A stretch of 64,000 nt of DNA from an uncultured Halomonas sp. Its GTDB lineage: Bacteria; Pseudomonadota; Gammaproteobacteria; Pseudomonadales; Halomonadaceae. The notes below the pieces were generated by a model. That model ran no database searches and was not told where the DNA came from. It worked only from the letters and a program-made list of their open reading frames with translations. Location of the stretch: positions 91,464-155,463 of the forward strand of contig NZ_CAMPKE010000009.1 in the NCBI RefSeq assembly GCF_946887195.1, read 5' to 3'. The number at the start of each line of letters is the position of its first letter. Position 1 is the stretch's first letter. Below, piece after piece: positions 36,597-45,606 of the stretch. A program made the position numbers and the translations under genes.

Positions 36597-37042
36597 CTTG
36601 TGCTCGGAGTCTGGCTATCGGTGGAACCCGTGAAAGCCTCGAACACCTCCGCGCCGGTCATGTTGATCGTCGGATTGGCGAAGTCGTAGAATCCCGGTTT
36701 TTCGTCGATGAATATCTGCTGCTTCAGCATCCAGGGCTCGCCGTTATCGATCAGACCGGTGGGAATCGCATAGTGGCCACCCTTTTTGAGACGGTAAAAG
36801 AGATGGGTGCCGCATTGCCGACAGAAGCCGCGCTCGGCCCAGTCGGATGAGGCATAAACGCCGACGTTCTCCTCGCCACGCATGTTCACCTGCCCATCGC
36901 ATTCGACGGCCAGCAAAGGGCCGCCGCCCCATGTCCGGCACATATGGCAATGACAAACGTCCACCTCGTGGCTGTTGGCCGTGATGCTCAAGCTGACGGC
37001 ACCGCACAGGCAAGCGCCCTGACACTTCTTGGATGCTGACAT
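36593..37042 (-). CDS. GFA domain protein (CENP-V/Gfa family)
   Basis: This 149-residue zinc protein of the glutathione-dependent formaldehyde-activating enzyme family has cysteines CQGACLCGAVSL, CHCHMCRTW and CRQCGTH, which match the two zinc sites of the fold. Most such proteins have no proven enzyme activity; a role in handling glutathione adducts is assumed for some. GAGGAAAG precedes the ATG. It ends inside the stop codon of the GntR gene (shared TTAA at 36593-36596) and has no obvious operon partner. Confidence 0.85.
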   Translation of the reverse strand: MSASKKCQGACLCGAVSLSITANSHEVDVCHCHMCRTWGGGPLLAVECDGQVNMRGEENVGVYASSDWAERGFCRQCGTHLFYRLKKGGHYAIPTGLIDNGEPWMLKQQIFIDEKPGFYDFANPTINMTGAEVFEAFTGSTDSQTPSTS

Positions 37043-37118
37043 CGAGGCTTTCCTCTCGCTAGTTGAAGGGGTTTTGGGCGAATCGGATCGGCACGCAATC
37101 CAGTGTAGTCATGGATAG

Positions 37119-37457
37119 TCAGGTGCATCGTCTCAATGCTGGCGCCATGAATCGCCGACGCCACGCTCGGCGGCAAAGCAGTGCTCGGCCGGCATCCTCG
37201 CGCAGGGGCAAACGTAGCGCCCACTCGATTTCATCTCGGCAATGGCCCATGTCTTCGAGGATATGATCGTCGTAATCGAGCAGATACAGAAAGCGCTGAC
37301 GAAACTGTCGGCGGCGTACCCAGGCGTGGACCCAGTTCTCTACCGCATTGATCAATCCCAATGGCGGCATGGCCGGCATGTAGAAATCGGGCCTGGGCGG
37401 CCGAGCTGGACGTTTCTCATCACATTTAGGGCAACGAATATGGCCGAGATCAGGCAT
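37119..37457 (-). CDS. DUF1127-containing protein, 112 aa
   Basis: ATG 37457 has AGAGGTG at a suitable distance; the frame continues upstream without a start signal. An N-terminal CPKC pair sits in a proline-rich stretch. The DUF1127 core follows near 60-100: RRRQFRQRFLYLLDYDDHIL and then EDMGHCRDEIEWAL. DUF1127 proteins are small arginine-rich proteins, in some bacteria linked to RNA handling and phosphate or carbon metabolism. It diverges from a LysR gene 154 bases away, a pairing seen elsewhere, so regulation by that protein is plausible. Confidence 0.72.
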   Translation of the reverse strand: MPDLGHIRCPKCDEKRPARPPRPDFYMPAMPPLGLINAVENWVHAWVRRRQFRQRFLYLLDYDDHILEDMGHCRDEIEWALRLPLREDAGRALLCRRAWRRRFMAPALRRCT

Positions 37458-37611
37458 GACGACACCTCTTCGTAGCCGCCCGGTTGGCCGGAGCGGCAGG
37501 TTTTGAAATGGGTGAGGGTCGCGACTCGGATAGCAGGATGGATCGCCGGCTTTGTTCAATCAAACGAAAAGAACTACAGTGACGATTAAGAATATTTGAA
37601 AGGTAACTGGC

Positions 37612-38511
37612 ATGACGCTTCCTTCCATCCCCATCGGTAATTCAGCCTTGCCGCTATTGGACTCGGAGGTATTGCGCACCTTCGTCGCCATTGCCGAAAG
37701 CGGCAGTTTCACTCGTGCCGCGCGGCAGGTATTTCGTACGCCATCCGCCTTGAGCATGCAGATCAAGCGTCTGGAAGAAACGCTGGGACAAACGCTGTTC
37801 GTGCGTGAAGCGCGCCAGGTGAAGCTGACCCCCGAGGGAGAGGTGCTGCTGAGCTACGGGCGTCGCCTGCTCAAGCTCAACGAAGAAGCGGTAACGCATT
37901 TCCTCACGCCATCGCTGGAGGGAACGGTACGCTTTGGTACGCCCGACGATGTGGGATCGCGTATTTTGCCTCGAGTACTGGCGCAATTCGCTCGTTCGCA
38001 TTCGGCAGTGCAGGTCGATGTCGTCGTCGGTCGCAGTATCGATATGCTCGAGCGGCTGGATAAAGGAGAACTCGACCTGGCACTGGTAACCGCCGGCACC
38101 GAGGGCCAGGGGTCGACACATGGCGAAATCGTGCATACCGAGCCGCTGGTCTGGGCCTGCCTCGATGGTGGGGTCGCGCATGAGCGCTCTCCACTCCCGC
38201 TGGCGCTGGCCAATCACGGCTGTGCCTGGCGCGCGATGGCGTTATCGGCCCTGGACCGCAGTGGCGTGGCTTATCGCATCGCCTACACCTGCGAAAGCTG
38301 CGCAGGGCAAGAGGCCGCGCTGCTGGCCGATCTGGCGGTGACGCCATTGCCGCTCAGCATGGCGCTCCCGCCGATACGCAAGCTGGGTCAGGGCGACGGA
38401 TTGCCATTCATCGGCGAGTATCAAGTTCAATTGATTCGTGGGGTAAGTAACGGGCCGGTGAGCGAGGTGTTGGCGGGTTATGTCATCGAGGCGTTTCGCG
38501 GCCTGCGTTAA
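37612..38511 (+). CDS. LysR family regulator (LrhA-like)
   Basis: This 299-residue regulator has the HTH FVAIAESGSFTRAARQVFRT and, following it, PSALSMQIKRLEETLGQTLF, typical of the LrhA/HexA/PecT group. The effector domain follows from about residue 95, with FGTPDDVGSRILPRVLAQFA. AAGGT lies six bases before the ATG. It diverges from the DUF1127 gene, which may be its target. The C-terminal half includes three cysteines in a row of strands (CLDGG, CAWRA, CESCAG). Confidence 0.88.
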   Translation: MTLPSIPIGNSALPLLDSEVLRTFVAIAESGSFTRAARQVFRTPSALSMQIKRLEETLGQTLFVREARQVKLTPEGEVLLSYGRRLLKLNEEAVTHFLTPSLEGTVRFGTPDDVGSRILPRVLAQFARSHSAVQVDVVVGRSIDMLERLDKGELDLALVTAGTEGQGSTHGEIVHTEPLVWACLDGGVAHERSPLPLALANHGCAWRAMALSALDRSGVAYRIAYTCESCAGQEAALLADLAVTPLPLSMALPPIRKLGQGDGLPFIGEYQVQLIRGVSNGPVSEVLAGYVIEAFRGLR

Positions 38512-38628
38512 AGCAATGGGCAATAATTAAGGCCGTATTTGCGGATCGATAAAACATTCTCGGCGATTGTCGATTTCATGTGCCGCCGAACGACTATCCA
38601 GTAACCACCCGATGATCTGGAGTCCATC

Positions 38629-39015
38629 ATGAAATATCTCTGCCTGGTCTATAGCGAAGAAGCCACTTTTCACACCCTGCCAGATAGCCCGCGTGACGAG
38701 GAGTGTTTTGCCTACGCCGAATCGGTGCATGAGAGCGGCCGCATGATCGCCGCCGAGGCACTGCAACCCGTGGCGACTGCGACCACCGTGCGCGTTCGCG
38801 GCGGCAATACATCGATTACCGATGGTCCGTTCGCCGAGACGAAGGAGCAACTGGCCGGCTTCTATCTGGTCGATGCGCGGGATCTGAACGAGGCCATTCG
38901 AATCGCCGCGAAAATTCCCGCGGCTCGGGTTGGCAGTGTCGAGGTCAGGCCGGTTCGCGAACTGAACGTGCAAGCGGATGCCTCGGATTACCGACAAGCG
39001 AGTAACGGCGCATGA
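38629..39015 (+). CDS. DGPF/YCII-related domain protein
   Basis: This 128-residue protein has a ferredoxin-like YCII fold. It begins MKYLCLVYSEEATF and carries the signature ITDGPFAETKEQLAGFYLVD that names the DGPF family. GGAG precedes the ATG. It is followed 13 bases later by an ECF sigma factor. DGPF proteins are the standard genomic partners of the ECF42 group of sigma factors. Their biochemical role is not settled. Confidence 0.9.
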   Translation: MKYLCLVYSEEATFHTLPDSPRDEECFAYAESVHESGRMIAAEALQPVATATTVRVRGGNTSITDGPFAETKEQLAGFYLVDARDLNEAIRIAAKIPAARVGSVEVRPVRELNVQADASDYRQASNGA

Positions 39016-39028
39016 AACTCATCGATTG

Positions 39029-40282
39029 ATGAATGAACCTATTGACGAACGGGTTCGCGATGTCGTCGATGCCGTCTATCGCAACGAATCGCGCCGCGTT
39101 CTCGCCACCTTGATCCGTCTGCTTGGCGACTTCGAACTCGCCGAGGAGGCCCTGCATGACGCTTTTGTCGCGGCGGTGGCGCAATGGCAACGCGATGGCA
39201 TACCCGCCAATCCGCGTGCCTGGCTGGTTTCGGCCGGGCGCTTCAAGGCCATCGATGGCCTGCGTCGGCGTGCACGATTCGATGCCTCGCAGGCGGAGCT
39301 CGCCCGGCAGATCGAAGCGAATGGCGATGACGACGCGGGGGACGACGAAGACGTCGAGGACGATCGGCTGCGGCTGATTTTCACCTGCTGCCACCCGGCA
39401 TTGCCGGCACCCGCCCAGGTGGCGCTGACCCTGCGTGAAGTCTGCGGTCTGACCACCGAAGAGATCGCTCGCGCCTTCCTGACCACGCCACCCACGGTGG
39501 CCCAGCGCATCGTGCGTGCCAAGGGGAAGATTCGCACCGCCCGCATTCCTTATCAGGTGCCGTCGCGAAGTGAATTGTCGCAGCGCATGGATAGCGTATT
39601 GCGCGTGATCTATCTCGTTTTCAACGAGGGCTATTCGGCGTCGTCCGGCGAAACGCTGACGCGCGGCGAGCTCTCCAGCGAAGCGATTCGCCTGGGCAGA
39701 CTGCTGGTGACGCTACTGCCCGAGCCGGAGGCGATGGGCTTGCTGGCGCTGATGTTGCTGCATGAATCGCGCCGCGCGGCGCGCACCACGGCAGCGGGCG
39801 AGATGATCCTGCTTGGCGAACAGGATCGCGCGCTGTGGAACCGGGAATGGATCGAAGAGGGCAGTGCGCTCGTGGAGCGTGCTCTGACATCGCGCCGCTT
39901 CGGCCCTTATACGCTACAGGCCGCCATCGCCGCGGTGCATGCCGAGGCGCCCAGTGCCGCCGAGACCGATTGGGAGCAGATCGTCGGGCTCTATGACGTA
40001 CTGGCGCGGGTGGAGCCCTCCACGATCGTCGAACTGAACCGCGCCGTCGCCATGGCCATGCATAGGGGCCCCGCGGCAGGCCTGGCCATCATCGACGCGA
40101 TTCTCGAGCGTGGCGACCTGCTCGATTATCATTTGGCTCATGCCGCGCGTGCCGACCTGTGCCGGCGGTTGGGAAGAAACGCCGAGGCGCGAATCGCCTA
40201 TCGGCGAGCGCTGGAACTCACCCAGCAGCGCCAGGAGCGGGAGTTCCTGGCGCAGCGGCTGGAAGATCTGCCCGATAGCTGA
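39029..40282 (+). CDS. ECF sigma factor with C-terminal TPR-like extension (ECF42 type)
   Basis: This 417-residue protein has sigma region 2 near 5-70 (RLLGDFELAEEALHDAFVAA) and region 4 near 115-165 (ALTLREVCGLTTEEIARAFL). A long helical extension of about 240 residues follows, including ELNRAVAMAMHRGPAAGLAI. The extension resembles TPR repeats and is the hallmark of ECF42, whose members have no anti-sigma factor and need the extension for activity. The upstream DGPF gene fits. The start may be ATG 39029 or TTG 39026; no strong ribosome-binding site is seen, so coupling to the DGPF gene is possible. It ends directly against the convergent BCCT gene with no gap. Confidence 0.88.
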   Translation: MNEPIDERVRDVVDAVYRNESRRVLATLIRLLGDFELAEEALHDAFVAAVAQWQRDGIPANPRAWLVSAGRFKAIDGLRRRARFDASQAELARQIEANGDDDAGDDEDVEDDRLRLIFTCCHPALPAPAQVALTLREVCGLTTEEIARAFLTTPPTVAQRIVRAKGKIRTARIPYQVPSRSELSQRMDSVLRVIYLVFNEGYSASSGETLTRGELSSEAIRLGRLLVTLLPEPEAMGLLALMLLHESRRAARTTAAGEMILLGEQDRALWNREWIEEGSALVERALTSRRFGPYTLQAAIAAVHAEAPSAAETDWEQIVGLYDVLARVEPSTIVELNRAVAMAMHRGPAAGLAIIDAILERGDLLDYHLAHAARADLCRRLGRNAEARIAYRRALELTQQRQEREFLAQRLEDLPDS

Positions 40283-41896
40283 CTAGCGGGACGCTGGCTT
40301 CTCGCGCGGCGGCGGCGGTGGATGCGAGGGGTAAGCGTAACGATCCTTGCGACCCGGCAAGCCGGGAGGCCGCTCCTTGACCAAGGCCCGCAGCAGCCCC
40401 CAGCACATGAACACCATGACGACGGAGAAGGGCAGGCCGGTTGCCACCGCAGCCGTCTGCAGCGGACCCAATGCAGCCGTCGCATTGCCCGTCGCGGCCC
40501 AGCCGGCGGCCAGCAGCACGGCGGCGACCACGCCCTCCAGCAAGGCCCAGAACAGACGCTGCTGCCAAATGGGATGCGGATCGCCACCGTTGGTGAGCAT
40601 ATCCACCACCAGCGAGCCGGAATCCGATGACGTGGCGAAGAATAGCGCCACGACGATGATCGCGAGTAGCGAAGCCAGTGTGCCCAGGCTTGGCAATATG
40701 GATAGCTGATCCATGAGAATGAACATGGCATCGGTGGTACCCGCCTCGGCCAATGCATTGCCGGGATCGTCGAGCAGGAATTTCAGCGCGCTGCCGCCGA
40801 AGATCGCAAACCAGACCACCGAGGCCCCAACCGGCGCCAGCAGTGTACCGGCAATGAACTGACGAATGGTGCGTCCGCGCGACACCCGTGCGATGAACAT
40901 GCCCACGAAAGGCGACCAGGATATCCACCAGCCCCAGTAGAATAGCGTCCAGTTCGCCAACCATTCGGAACCCGCCTCGGAGAACGAGTACATCTTGAAA
41001 CTGGTCTCGGGCAGATGCTGGAAATAGTAGCCGGTGCTGCTGACCATGAACTCGAGAATGAATACGCTCGGGCCGACGACGAACACGAACACCGCAAGCA
41101 GGATCGCCAGGTACATATTGATCACCGACAGCCGTCGGATACCGGCATCGACACCGAGCATGACCGAGGTAACGGCGACCGAGGTGATCAGGCCGATGAT
41201 GATGACCTGCGAAGTCGCGTTGATATCGAGCCCGAAGACCTCGTTGAGACCGGCGTTGATCTGGGTCGCGCCAAGCCCCAACGAGGTCGCCAGCCCGAAC
41301 AGTGTGCCGAACACCGCGAGGATATCGATCGCATTGCCGACGGGGCCATAGATACCCTTGCCGATCAGCGGATACAGCGCCGAGGCCGGCCGCATCGGCA
41401 GGTCCTTGCGATAGCAGAAATAGCCGAGCGACAGGCCGACGACGATATAGATCGCCCAGGGGTGAAGGCCCCAGTGAAACAGGGTGATGCCCATGGCCCT
41501 GAGTGCGGCTTCGCCGGTGCCGCCTTCGCCGGTGGGTGGGCTGTTGAAGTGAAAGATGGGTTCGGCGACGCCATAAAAGACAAGCCCGATGCCCATGCCG
41601 GCCGTGAACAGCATGGAGAACCAGGACCAGGTATTCCATTCCGGGCGGCTGTCGTCGGGACCGAGCCGAATACGCCCCCATGGGCTGAATAGCACGACGA
41701 CGACGAAAACCAGAAAAGCGGTTGCGCTCAGCATGTACCACCAGCCGAACGTCCGGGTGATCCAGGTATTGGCCACACCGGCGACCGAACCCAACTGCGC
41801 TGGCGCCACGACGCCCCAGGCGACGAAGGCCAGGATCACGATTGCCGAGACGATGAATACGGGCGGGTTGGTATGTTCCTTTAAGTAGGCTCGCAT
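40283..41896 (-). CDS. BCCT family transporter (betaine/choline/carnitine type)
   Basis: This 537-residue secondary transporter has 12 helices. It contains the BCCT features TAGMGIGLVFYGVAEPIFHF and FHWGLHPWAIYIVVGLSLGY, and the conserved tryptophan-rich segment FYWGWWISWSPFVGMFIARV. Such carriers bring in glycine betaine, choline or related compatible solutes with Na+ or H+. The C-terminal tail is short and proline-rich (HPPPPPREKP), unlike the long regulatory tails of BetP or BetT. GGAGAAG precedes the ATG. Salt-stress uptake is the likely role. Confidence 0.92.
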   Translation of the reverse strand: MRAYLKEHTNPPVFIVSAIVILAFVAWGVVAPAQLGSVAGVANTWITRTFGWWYMLSATAFLVFVVVVLFSPWGRIRLGPDDSRPEWNTWSWFSMLFTAGMGIGLVFYGVAEPIFHFNSPPTGEGGTGEAALRAMGITLFHWGLHPWAIYIVVGLSLGYFCYRKDLPMRPASALYPLIGKGIYGPVGNAIDILAVFGTLFGLATSLGLGATQINAGLNEVFGLDINATSQVIIIGLITSVAVTSVMLGVDAGIRRLSVINMYLAILLAVFVFVVGPSVFILEFMVSSTGYYFQHLPETSFKMYSFSEAGSEWLANWTLFYWGWWISWSPFVGMFIARVSRGRTIRQFIAGTLLAPVGASVVWFAIFGGSALKFLLDDPGNALAEAGTTDAMFILMDQLSILPSLGTLASLLAIIVVALFFATSSDSGSLVVDMLTNGGDPHPIWQQRLFWALLEGVVAAVLLAAGWAATGNATAALGPLQTAAVATGLPFSVVMVFMCWGLLRALVKERPPGLPGRKDRYAYPSHPPPPPREKPASR

Positions 41897-42091
41897 GCGG
41901 CTTCTCCCTGCCCAAGTCCGGTCATCGCTAAAGCAGTGTAGGGCATTCGAGGGCGCATTGCCGGGTTCATCGGCAGATTTGGCTGGCGAGGCTATTTACC
42001 GGGGCGCGACGATCCACTGAAGTATCGCAATGTCACGTCGCGCAATCAGCCGGGGGAACCCCGACCTAAAAGCGATGGGAGAGGCGGTAGC

Positions 42092-42568
42092 TCAGAGCTT
42101 GCCGAGTACCGTCTCGGCGCTGCTCTCTTCAACGCCCTTGGCATCCACGCCGAGATATTCCACGACGCCATCGTTGGCGATCAGTGCGAAGCGCCTGCTG
42201 CGAGTGCCCATGCCGTTGCCGCTGGCGTCCAACTCCAATCCAAGTGCCTTGGTGAATTCGGCATTACCATCGGCGAGCATGGTGATTTGCTGAGCATTCT
42301 GATCCTTCTGCCAGGCACCCATCACGAAGGCATCGTTGACCGCCATGCAGGCGATGGTATCCACGCCCTTGGCCAGGATATCGTCGGCCTTGATCACGAA
42401 GCCCGGCATATGGGTATTTGAGCAGCCCGGCGTGAAGGCGCCCGGCACCGCGAAAAGTACCACGCGCTTGCCGGCGAACAGCTCGCCGGTGGAGAGATTT
42501 TCGGGGCCATTGGCACCGTTGGTCTTGAGGGTGATGTCGGGAATCTTGTCGCCTACGGAGATGGTCAT
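42092..42568 (-). CDS. Peroxiredoxin, Prx5 type
   Basis: This 158-residue thiol peroxidase has its peroxidatic Cys49 in VPGAFTPGCSNTHMPGF. It is of the AhpE/Prx5 (type II hybrid) kind and reduces peroxides using glutathione/glutaredoxin or thioredoxin. No glutaredoxin domain is fused. The open frame extends upstream, but ATG 42568 matches the usual Prx5 N-terminus and has AAGGAAG before it. It stands alone downstream of a terminator. Confidence 0.92.
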   Translation of the reverse strand: MTISVGDKIPDITLKTNGANGPENLSTGELFAGKRVVLFAVPGAFTPGCSNTHMPGFVIKADDILAKGVDTIACMAVNDAFVMGAWQKDQNAQQITMLADGNAEFTKALGLELDASGNGMGTRSRRFALIANDGVVEYLGVDAKGVEESSAETVLGKL

Positions 42569-42672
42569 GCGCTGCTTCCTTTGCGAACGTGTGAAGCCTC
42601 GATATCGAGGCAAAGCCAGTCGTCTCCACTCTAGCAAGAAGGCGGGATGCCTGTCCTTCAATAACGCGCCAT

Positions 42673-42706
42673 AAAAAAGCGCCCCGCATCGTATGATGCG
42701 AGGCGC
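42673..42706 (-). terminator. Rho-independent terminator after the M23 peptidase gene
   Basis: On the minus strand GCGCCTCGCATC (42695-42706) pairs with GATGCGGGGCGC (42679-42690) around a four-base loop, with one mismatch, and six T residues follow (42673-42678). Confidence 0.88.
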
Positions 42707-42730
42707 CTTTGGGTGTGGGTAGATTACCGC

Positions 42731-44425
42731 TCAGCCATCGTCGGGACGTTCGAGCAGATTCGTACTGGCGATAACGGTGCCATCGGTGTTGTGCTCGAGC
42801 TTGGCCAGCAACTGCTCGGACTCTTCCTTGAAGGCGGCCAGGGCTTCGCCCGACAGGCTCTGGCTTTCCGGTAGCTTGACGCGCATCGGATCGACATGAT
42901 TGTTGTTGACGATCACTTCATAATGCAGGTGAGGTCCGGTGCTGCGACCCGTATTGCCCGTCAGCGCGATCTTTTCACCCATGCTGACACGGTCGCCCTC
43001 TGACACCAGGCGCTTCGAGAGGTGCATGTAGCGAGTCACATAGCCATTGTCATGGCGGATCACGACGAAATTGCCGGCCAGCGACAGGCGCGTCGACTTG
43101 ATCACGCGGCCGTCGGCGGGCGAGAGCACTGGGGTGCCGACCATGGTGGCGAAATCCGTGCCACGGTGCGGGCTGATGCGCCCGGTGATCGGGTGATGGC
43201 GACGCAGGTTGAACGACGAACTGATACGGTAATGGCCGTTGAAAGGGTAGCGGTCGAAGGCTGGGTCCAGGCTGTGCCCTTCGGGTGTATAGAAACGGTC
43301 GTCGGCGGGATTGCGCACCACGGTCAGATCCATCTTCTGGCCTTCGTAGTGGGCCGCGAGGATTCGCGAATCCATCGCCTTGCCTTCGATCATATCGGCT
43401 TCGACCAGCACCTGAAAACGATCGCCGCGACGGGTATCGCGGCGAAAGTCGAGTTTTTTGGACAGCAGGTTCGATAGGTCGGCCACTTCCGCATACGAGA
43501 GGCCGGTGACCACGGCAGACTGCGCGAAGCTGCCACTCACCGTGCCGGTGAACAGGCGTTGGGTGGCCTCGGTGGCCTTCTCGATCTTGGCAACATCGAA
43601 GGTTTTTTCCTCGAGATCGTGCTCGATGAGATAGCCGCTACGAGCATCCTTCATTACCCGCAGGGCCAGCAGATCGCCCGATTCATCACGCTTGAAATCG
43701 AAACTGTCGCCCACGTGCCACTGGGTCAGTACCGATTTGTCGGGCAGACTCTCGAGCAGCTTCATGACCTTGCTGTAACCGAGCCCGAGCGAGCGCTCGG
43801 CCATTACGGCGAAAGTATCGCCGGCCTGCACGGTATAGGTCTCCCACTCGGGAACGTAGACTTCCTTGGCGACGAGTTCGTTTTCAAGCTCGATATCGTC
43901 TTCACTGAGAATGAGCGGATCGATGGAAATATCGTCGTAAGAGGTTCCGCCGGCCTCCTCGTTACCACCCAATTGCATGGCCAAATGCAGCGCCTGGTTA
44001 TCGAGGCGCTGTGTTTCGGCGGATAACGTATCGCCACTCTGTTCAGGCGCCGCGAAGGGAATCGCCCGATTGGAAGCAGCGGATTGGCCGGCATTGGCCG
44101 ATTCGATAAAGCTGATATCGACGATTTCGTGAGCTACCAGACTGGACAATGGCACCGCTTGGCGCGTTGCATCGAGAATGGCCGAAGGGCTGCTGGAGCC
44201 GTCATTGCTGGCAAGCGGGGCCGCGGCAATGGCTTGTGTCTGTTGCTCATCAGTCGTACTGGAGTCGCCAACAATGGGCAGACTAACCAGCATTTGCTTT
44301 TCTGCGCTTTCGTCGTTAGCGTCGAAAGTCGCGATGATCTTGTGTGCGCCCAGCACGGTAACCATGGTAGCAACGGGTAACAGCAATAACTTGTGCGTGC
44401 GGGGCAGCGAATGGAGAATTCGCAT
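42731..44425 (-). CDS. M23 family metallopeptidase with LysM/OapA-like domain
   Basis: This 564-residue cell-wall hydrolase has one N-terminal membrane anchor (LLLLPVATMVTVLGA). A disordered acidic region runs to about residue 190. A LysM/OapA-type domain starts at YTVQAGDTFAVMAERSLGLG. The C-terminal M23 fold has intact zinc ligands: HRGTDFA and, near the end, GPHLHYEVIV. The layout matches MepM-type murein endopeptidases that cut peptide crosslinks during growth. ATG 44425 is chosen at the start of the anchor; an upstream start at 44467 is possible. The upstream 230 bases are AT-rich and carry several inverted repeats. Confidence 0.9.
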   Translation of the reverse strand: MRILHSLPRTHKLLLLPVATMVTVLGAHKIIATFDANDESAEKQMLVSLPIVGDSSTTDEQQTQAIAAAPLASNDGSSSPSAILDATRQAVPLSSLVAHEIVDISFIESANAGQSAASNRAIPFAAPEQSGDTLSAETQRLDNQALHLAMQLGGNEEAGGTSYDDISIDPLILSEDDIELENELVAKEVYVPEWETYTVQAGDTFAVMAERSLGLGYSKVMKLLESLPDKSVLTQWHVGDSFDFKRDESGDLLALRVMKDARSGYLIEHDLEEKTFDVAKIEKATEATQRLFTGTVSGSFAQSAVVTGLSYAEVADLSNLLSKKLDFRRDTRRGDRFQVLVEADMIEGKAMDSRILAAHYEGQKMDLTVVRNPADDRFYTPEGHSLDPAFDRYPFNGHYRISSSFNLRRHHPITGRISPHRGTDFATMVGTPVLSPADGRVIKSTRLSLAGNFVVIRHDNGYVTRYMHLSKRLVSEGDRVSMGEKIALTGNTGRSTGPHLHYEVIVNNNHVDPMRVKLPESQSLSGEALAAFKEESEQLLAKLEHNTDGTVIASTNLLERPDDG

Positions 44426-44500
44426 TATGACGGCCTGTATATATGTCAAGTGAATAGAAAAAGGCAAGCGAACATTAACCTATGACATTTGACATTCCTA

Positions 44501-44614
44501 GCCTGTATAGAAAAACAGGCATTAAACTCAAGGCCAACGAGTACATTAAATAATTGTTTGTTAACAATTTGTTACATAAATAACGCTAAGCGCCGCAATC
44601 GCGACGCTAGCGTT
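44501..44614. promoter_or_regulatory. AT-rich upstream region of the M23 gene with three inverted repeats
   Basis: Between the pirin gene end (44659) and the M23 start (44425) lie GCCTGT/ACAGGC (44501-44506 with 44515-44520), the 13-base palindrome TAACAATTTGTTA (44562-44574), and AACGCTA/TAGCGTT (44582-44588 with 44608-44614). The last may end the pirin transcript and the others may be operator or promoter parts. No single role is certain. Confidence 0.35.
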
Positions 44615-44658
44615 ATTGACTTAATAATTTCAGTCACAAGCGGCAAGGTGAAAATCAA

Positions 44659-45507
44659 TTAGCTGGTCAGCGTTCCCTCACGATAATCGCGTAACGCCTG
44701 GTCGAGTTCCTCGCGAGTATTCATGACAAAGGGTCCGTAGTGGGCGATCGGCTCGCCATGCGGCTGCCCCGCCAGCACGAGTGCTTGGCCGCCCGCAGCG
44801 CTGGTCAATTCGAGACGTTCCCCTCCACCTAACCGCGCCAGTTGCCCTTGCGCGATCGCATCATCGCCCACTGCCAGCTCACCCTCGAAAACGTATAGCA
44901 GGAGTGTCGGCGCGAGCAGTTCCAGGCTTATCGAGCCACCGGCAATGAGCCGTACATGAGCGACTGCCGCTTGGCCGGCCAGGGCATCCAGCGGGCCGCT
45001 GACAGTCTGCTGGCCACTCTCTTCATCATGGCTCTGCCATTCGCCACCCAAGGCGATCAACTCGGCGCCCGGCGTCTGGATGCGCGGCATTTCGGCGGCG
45101 CGAACGTCGCGATAGGTCGCCGGGCTGAGCTTGTCGCGCGCCGGCAGGTTGAGCCATAGCTGGAACGCATGCAGCCCTTGGCTATCGGTCAATGGCATTT
45201 CGGAATGGATGATACCGTGCCCGGTATGCATCCACTGGGCATCACCCACACCGATGGTGCTGGCGTGCCCCAAATGATCCTCATGGGAAAGGCCGCCATG
45301 AATGACGTAAGTCAGCGTCTGAATGCCGCGGTGAGGGTGCGGGGGGAAGCCGCCGATATAGTCATCGGTGTGCTCCGAACCCAACTCGTCGAGCATCAGG
45401 AAGGGGTCGAGCCCTCCGCCGAAGTCGTGGATGCGTGAAATCTTGACGCCATCGCCATCCTGGCTGGGGTGGCTGCGGATGAGACGTTCGATCGTGCGCA
45501 GGGACAT
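44659..45507 (-). CDS. Pirin family protein
   Basis: This 282-residue bicupin has the metal-binding motif FPPHPHRGIQTLTYVIHG near residues 54-71 with further ligands HTGHGIIHSE near 94. This matches pirins such as YhhW, several of which have quercetin dioxygenase activity. GAGGAG precedes the ATG. It diverges from a LysR gene across 99 bases. Together with the glutathionyl-hydroquinone reductase at 46609, this suggests handling of quinones or aromatic stress, as for the neighbouring yhaJ, yhaK and yqjG of E. coli. Confidence 0.9.
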   Translation of the reverse strand: MSLRTIERLIRSHPSQDGDGVKISRIHDFGGGLDPFLMLDELGSEHTDDYIGGFPPHPHRGIQTLTYVIHGGLSHEDHLGHASTIGVGDAQWMHTGHGIIHSEMPLTDSQGLHAFQLWLNLPARDKLSPATYRDVRAAEMPRIQTPGAELIALGGEWQSHDEESGQQTVSGPLDALAGQAAVAHVRLIAGGSISLELLAPTLLLYVFEGELAVGDDAIAQGQLARLGGGERLELTSAAGGQALVLAGQPHGEPIAHYGPFVMNTREELDQALRDYREGTLTS

Positions 45508-45606
45508 GGAAGTCTCCTCGAAATTCGATGGTCTGATTGGTATTTTAGGTCGGTTTTTTCGAAAATTAAGCGCATAGTTTCGCCTGTTTCATTCGAGGAA
45601 AACGAA

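Noticed and set aside
40218..41915. 565-codon ORF in another frame of the BCCT gene
   Set aside because: The overlapping frame has the full BCCT family sequence; this one is rich in Arg, Gly and His without hydrophobic helices.
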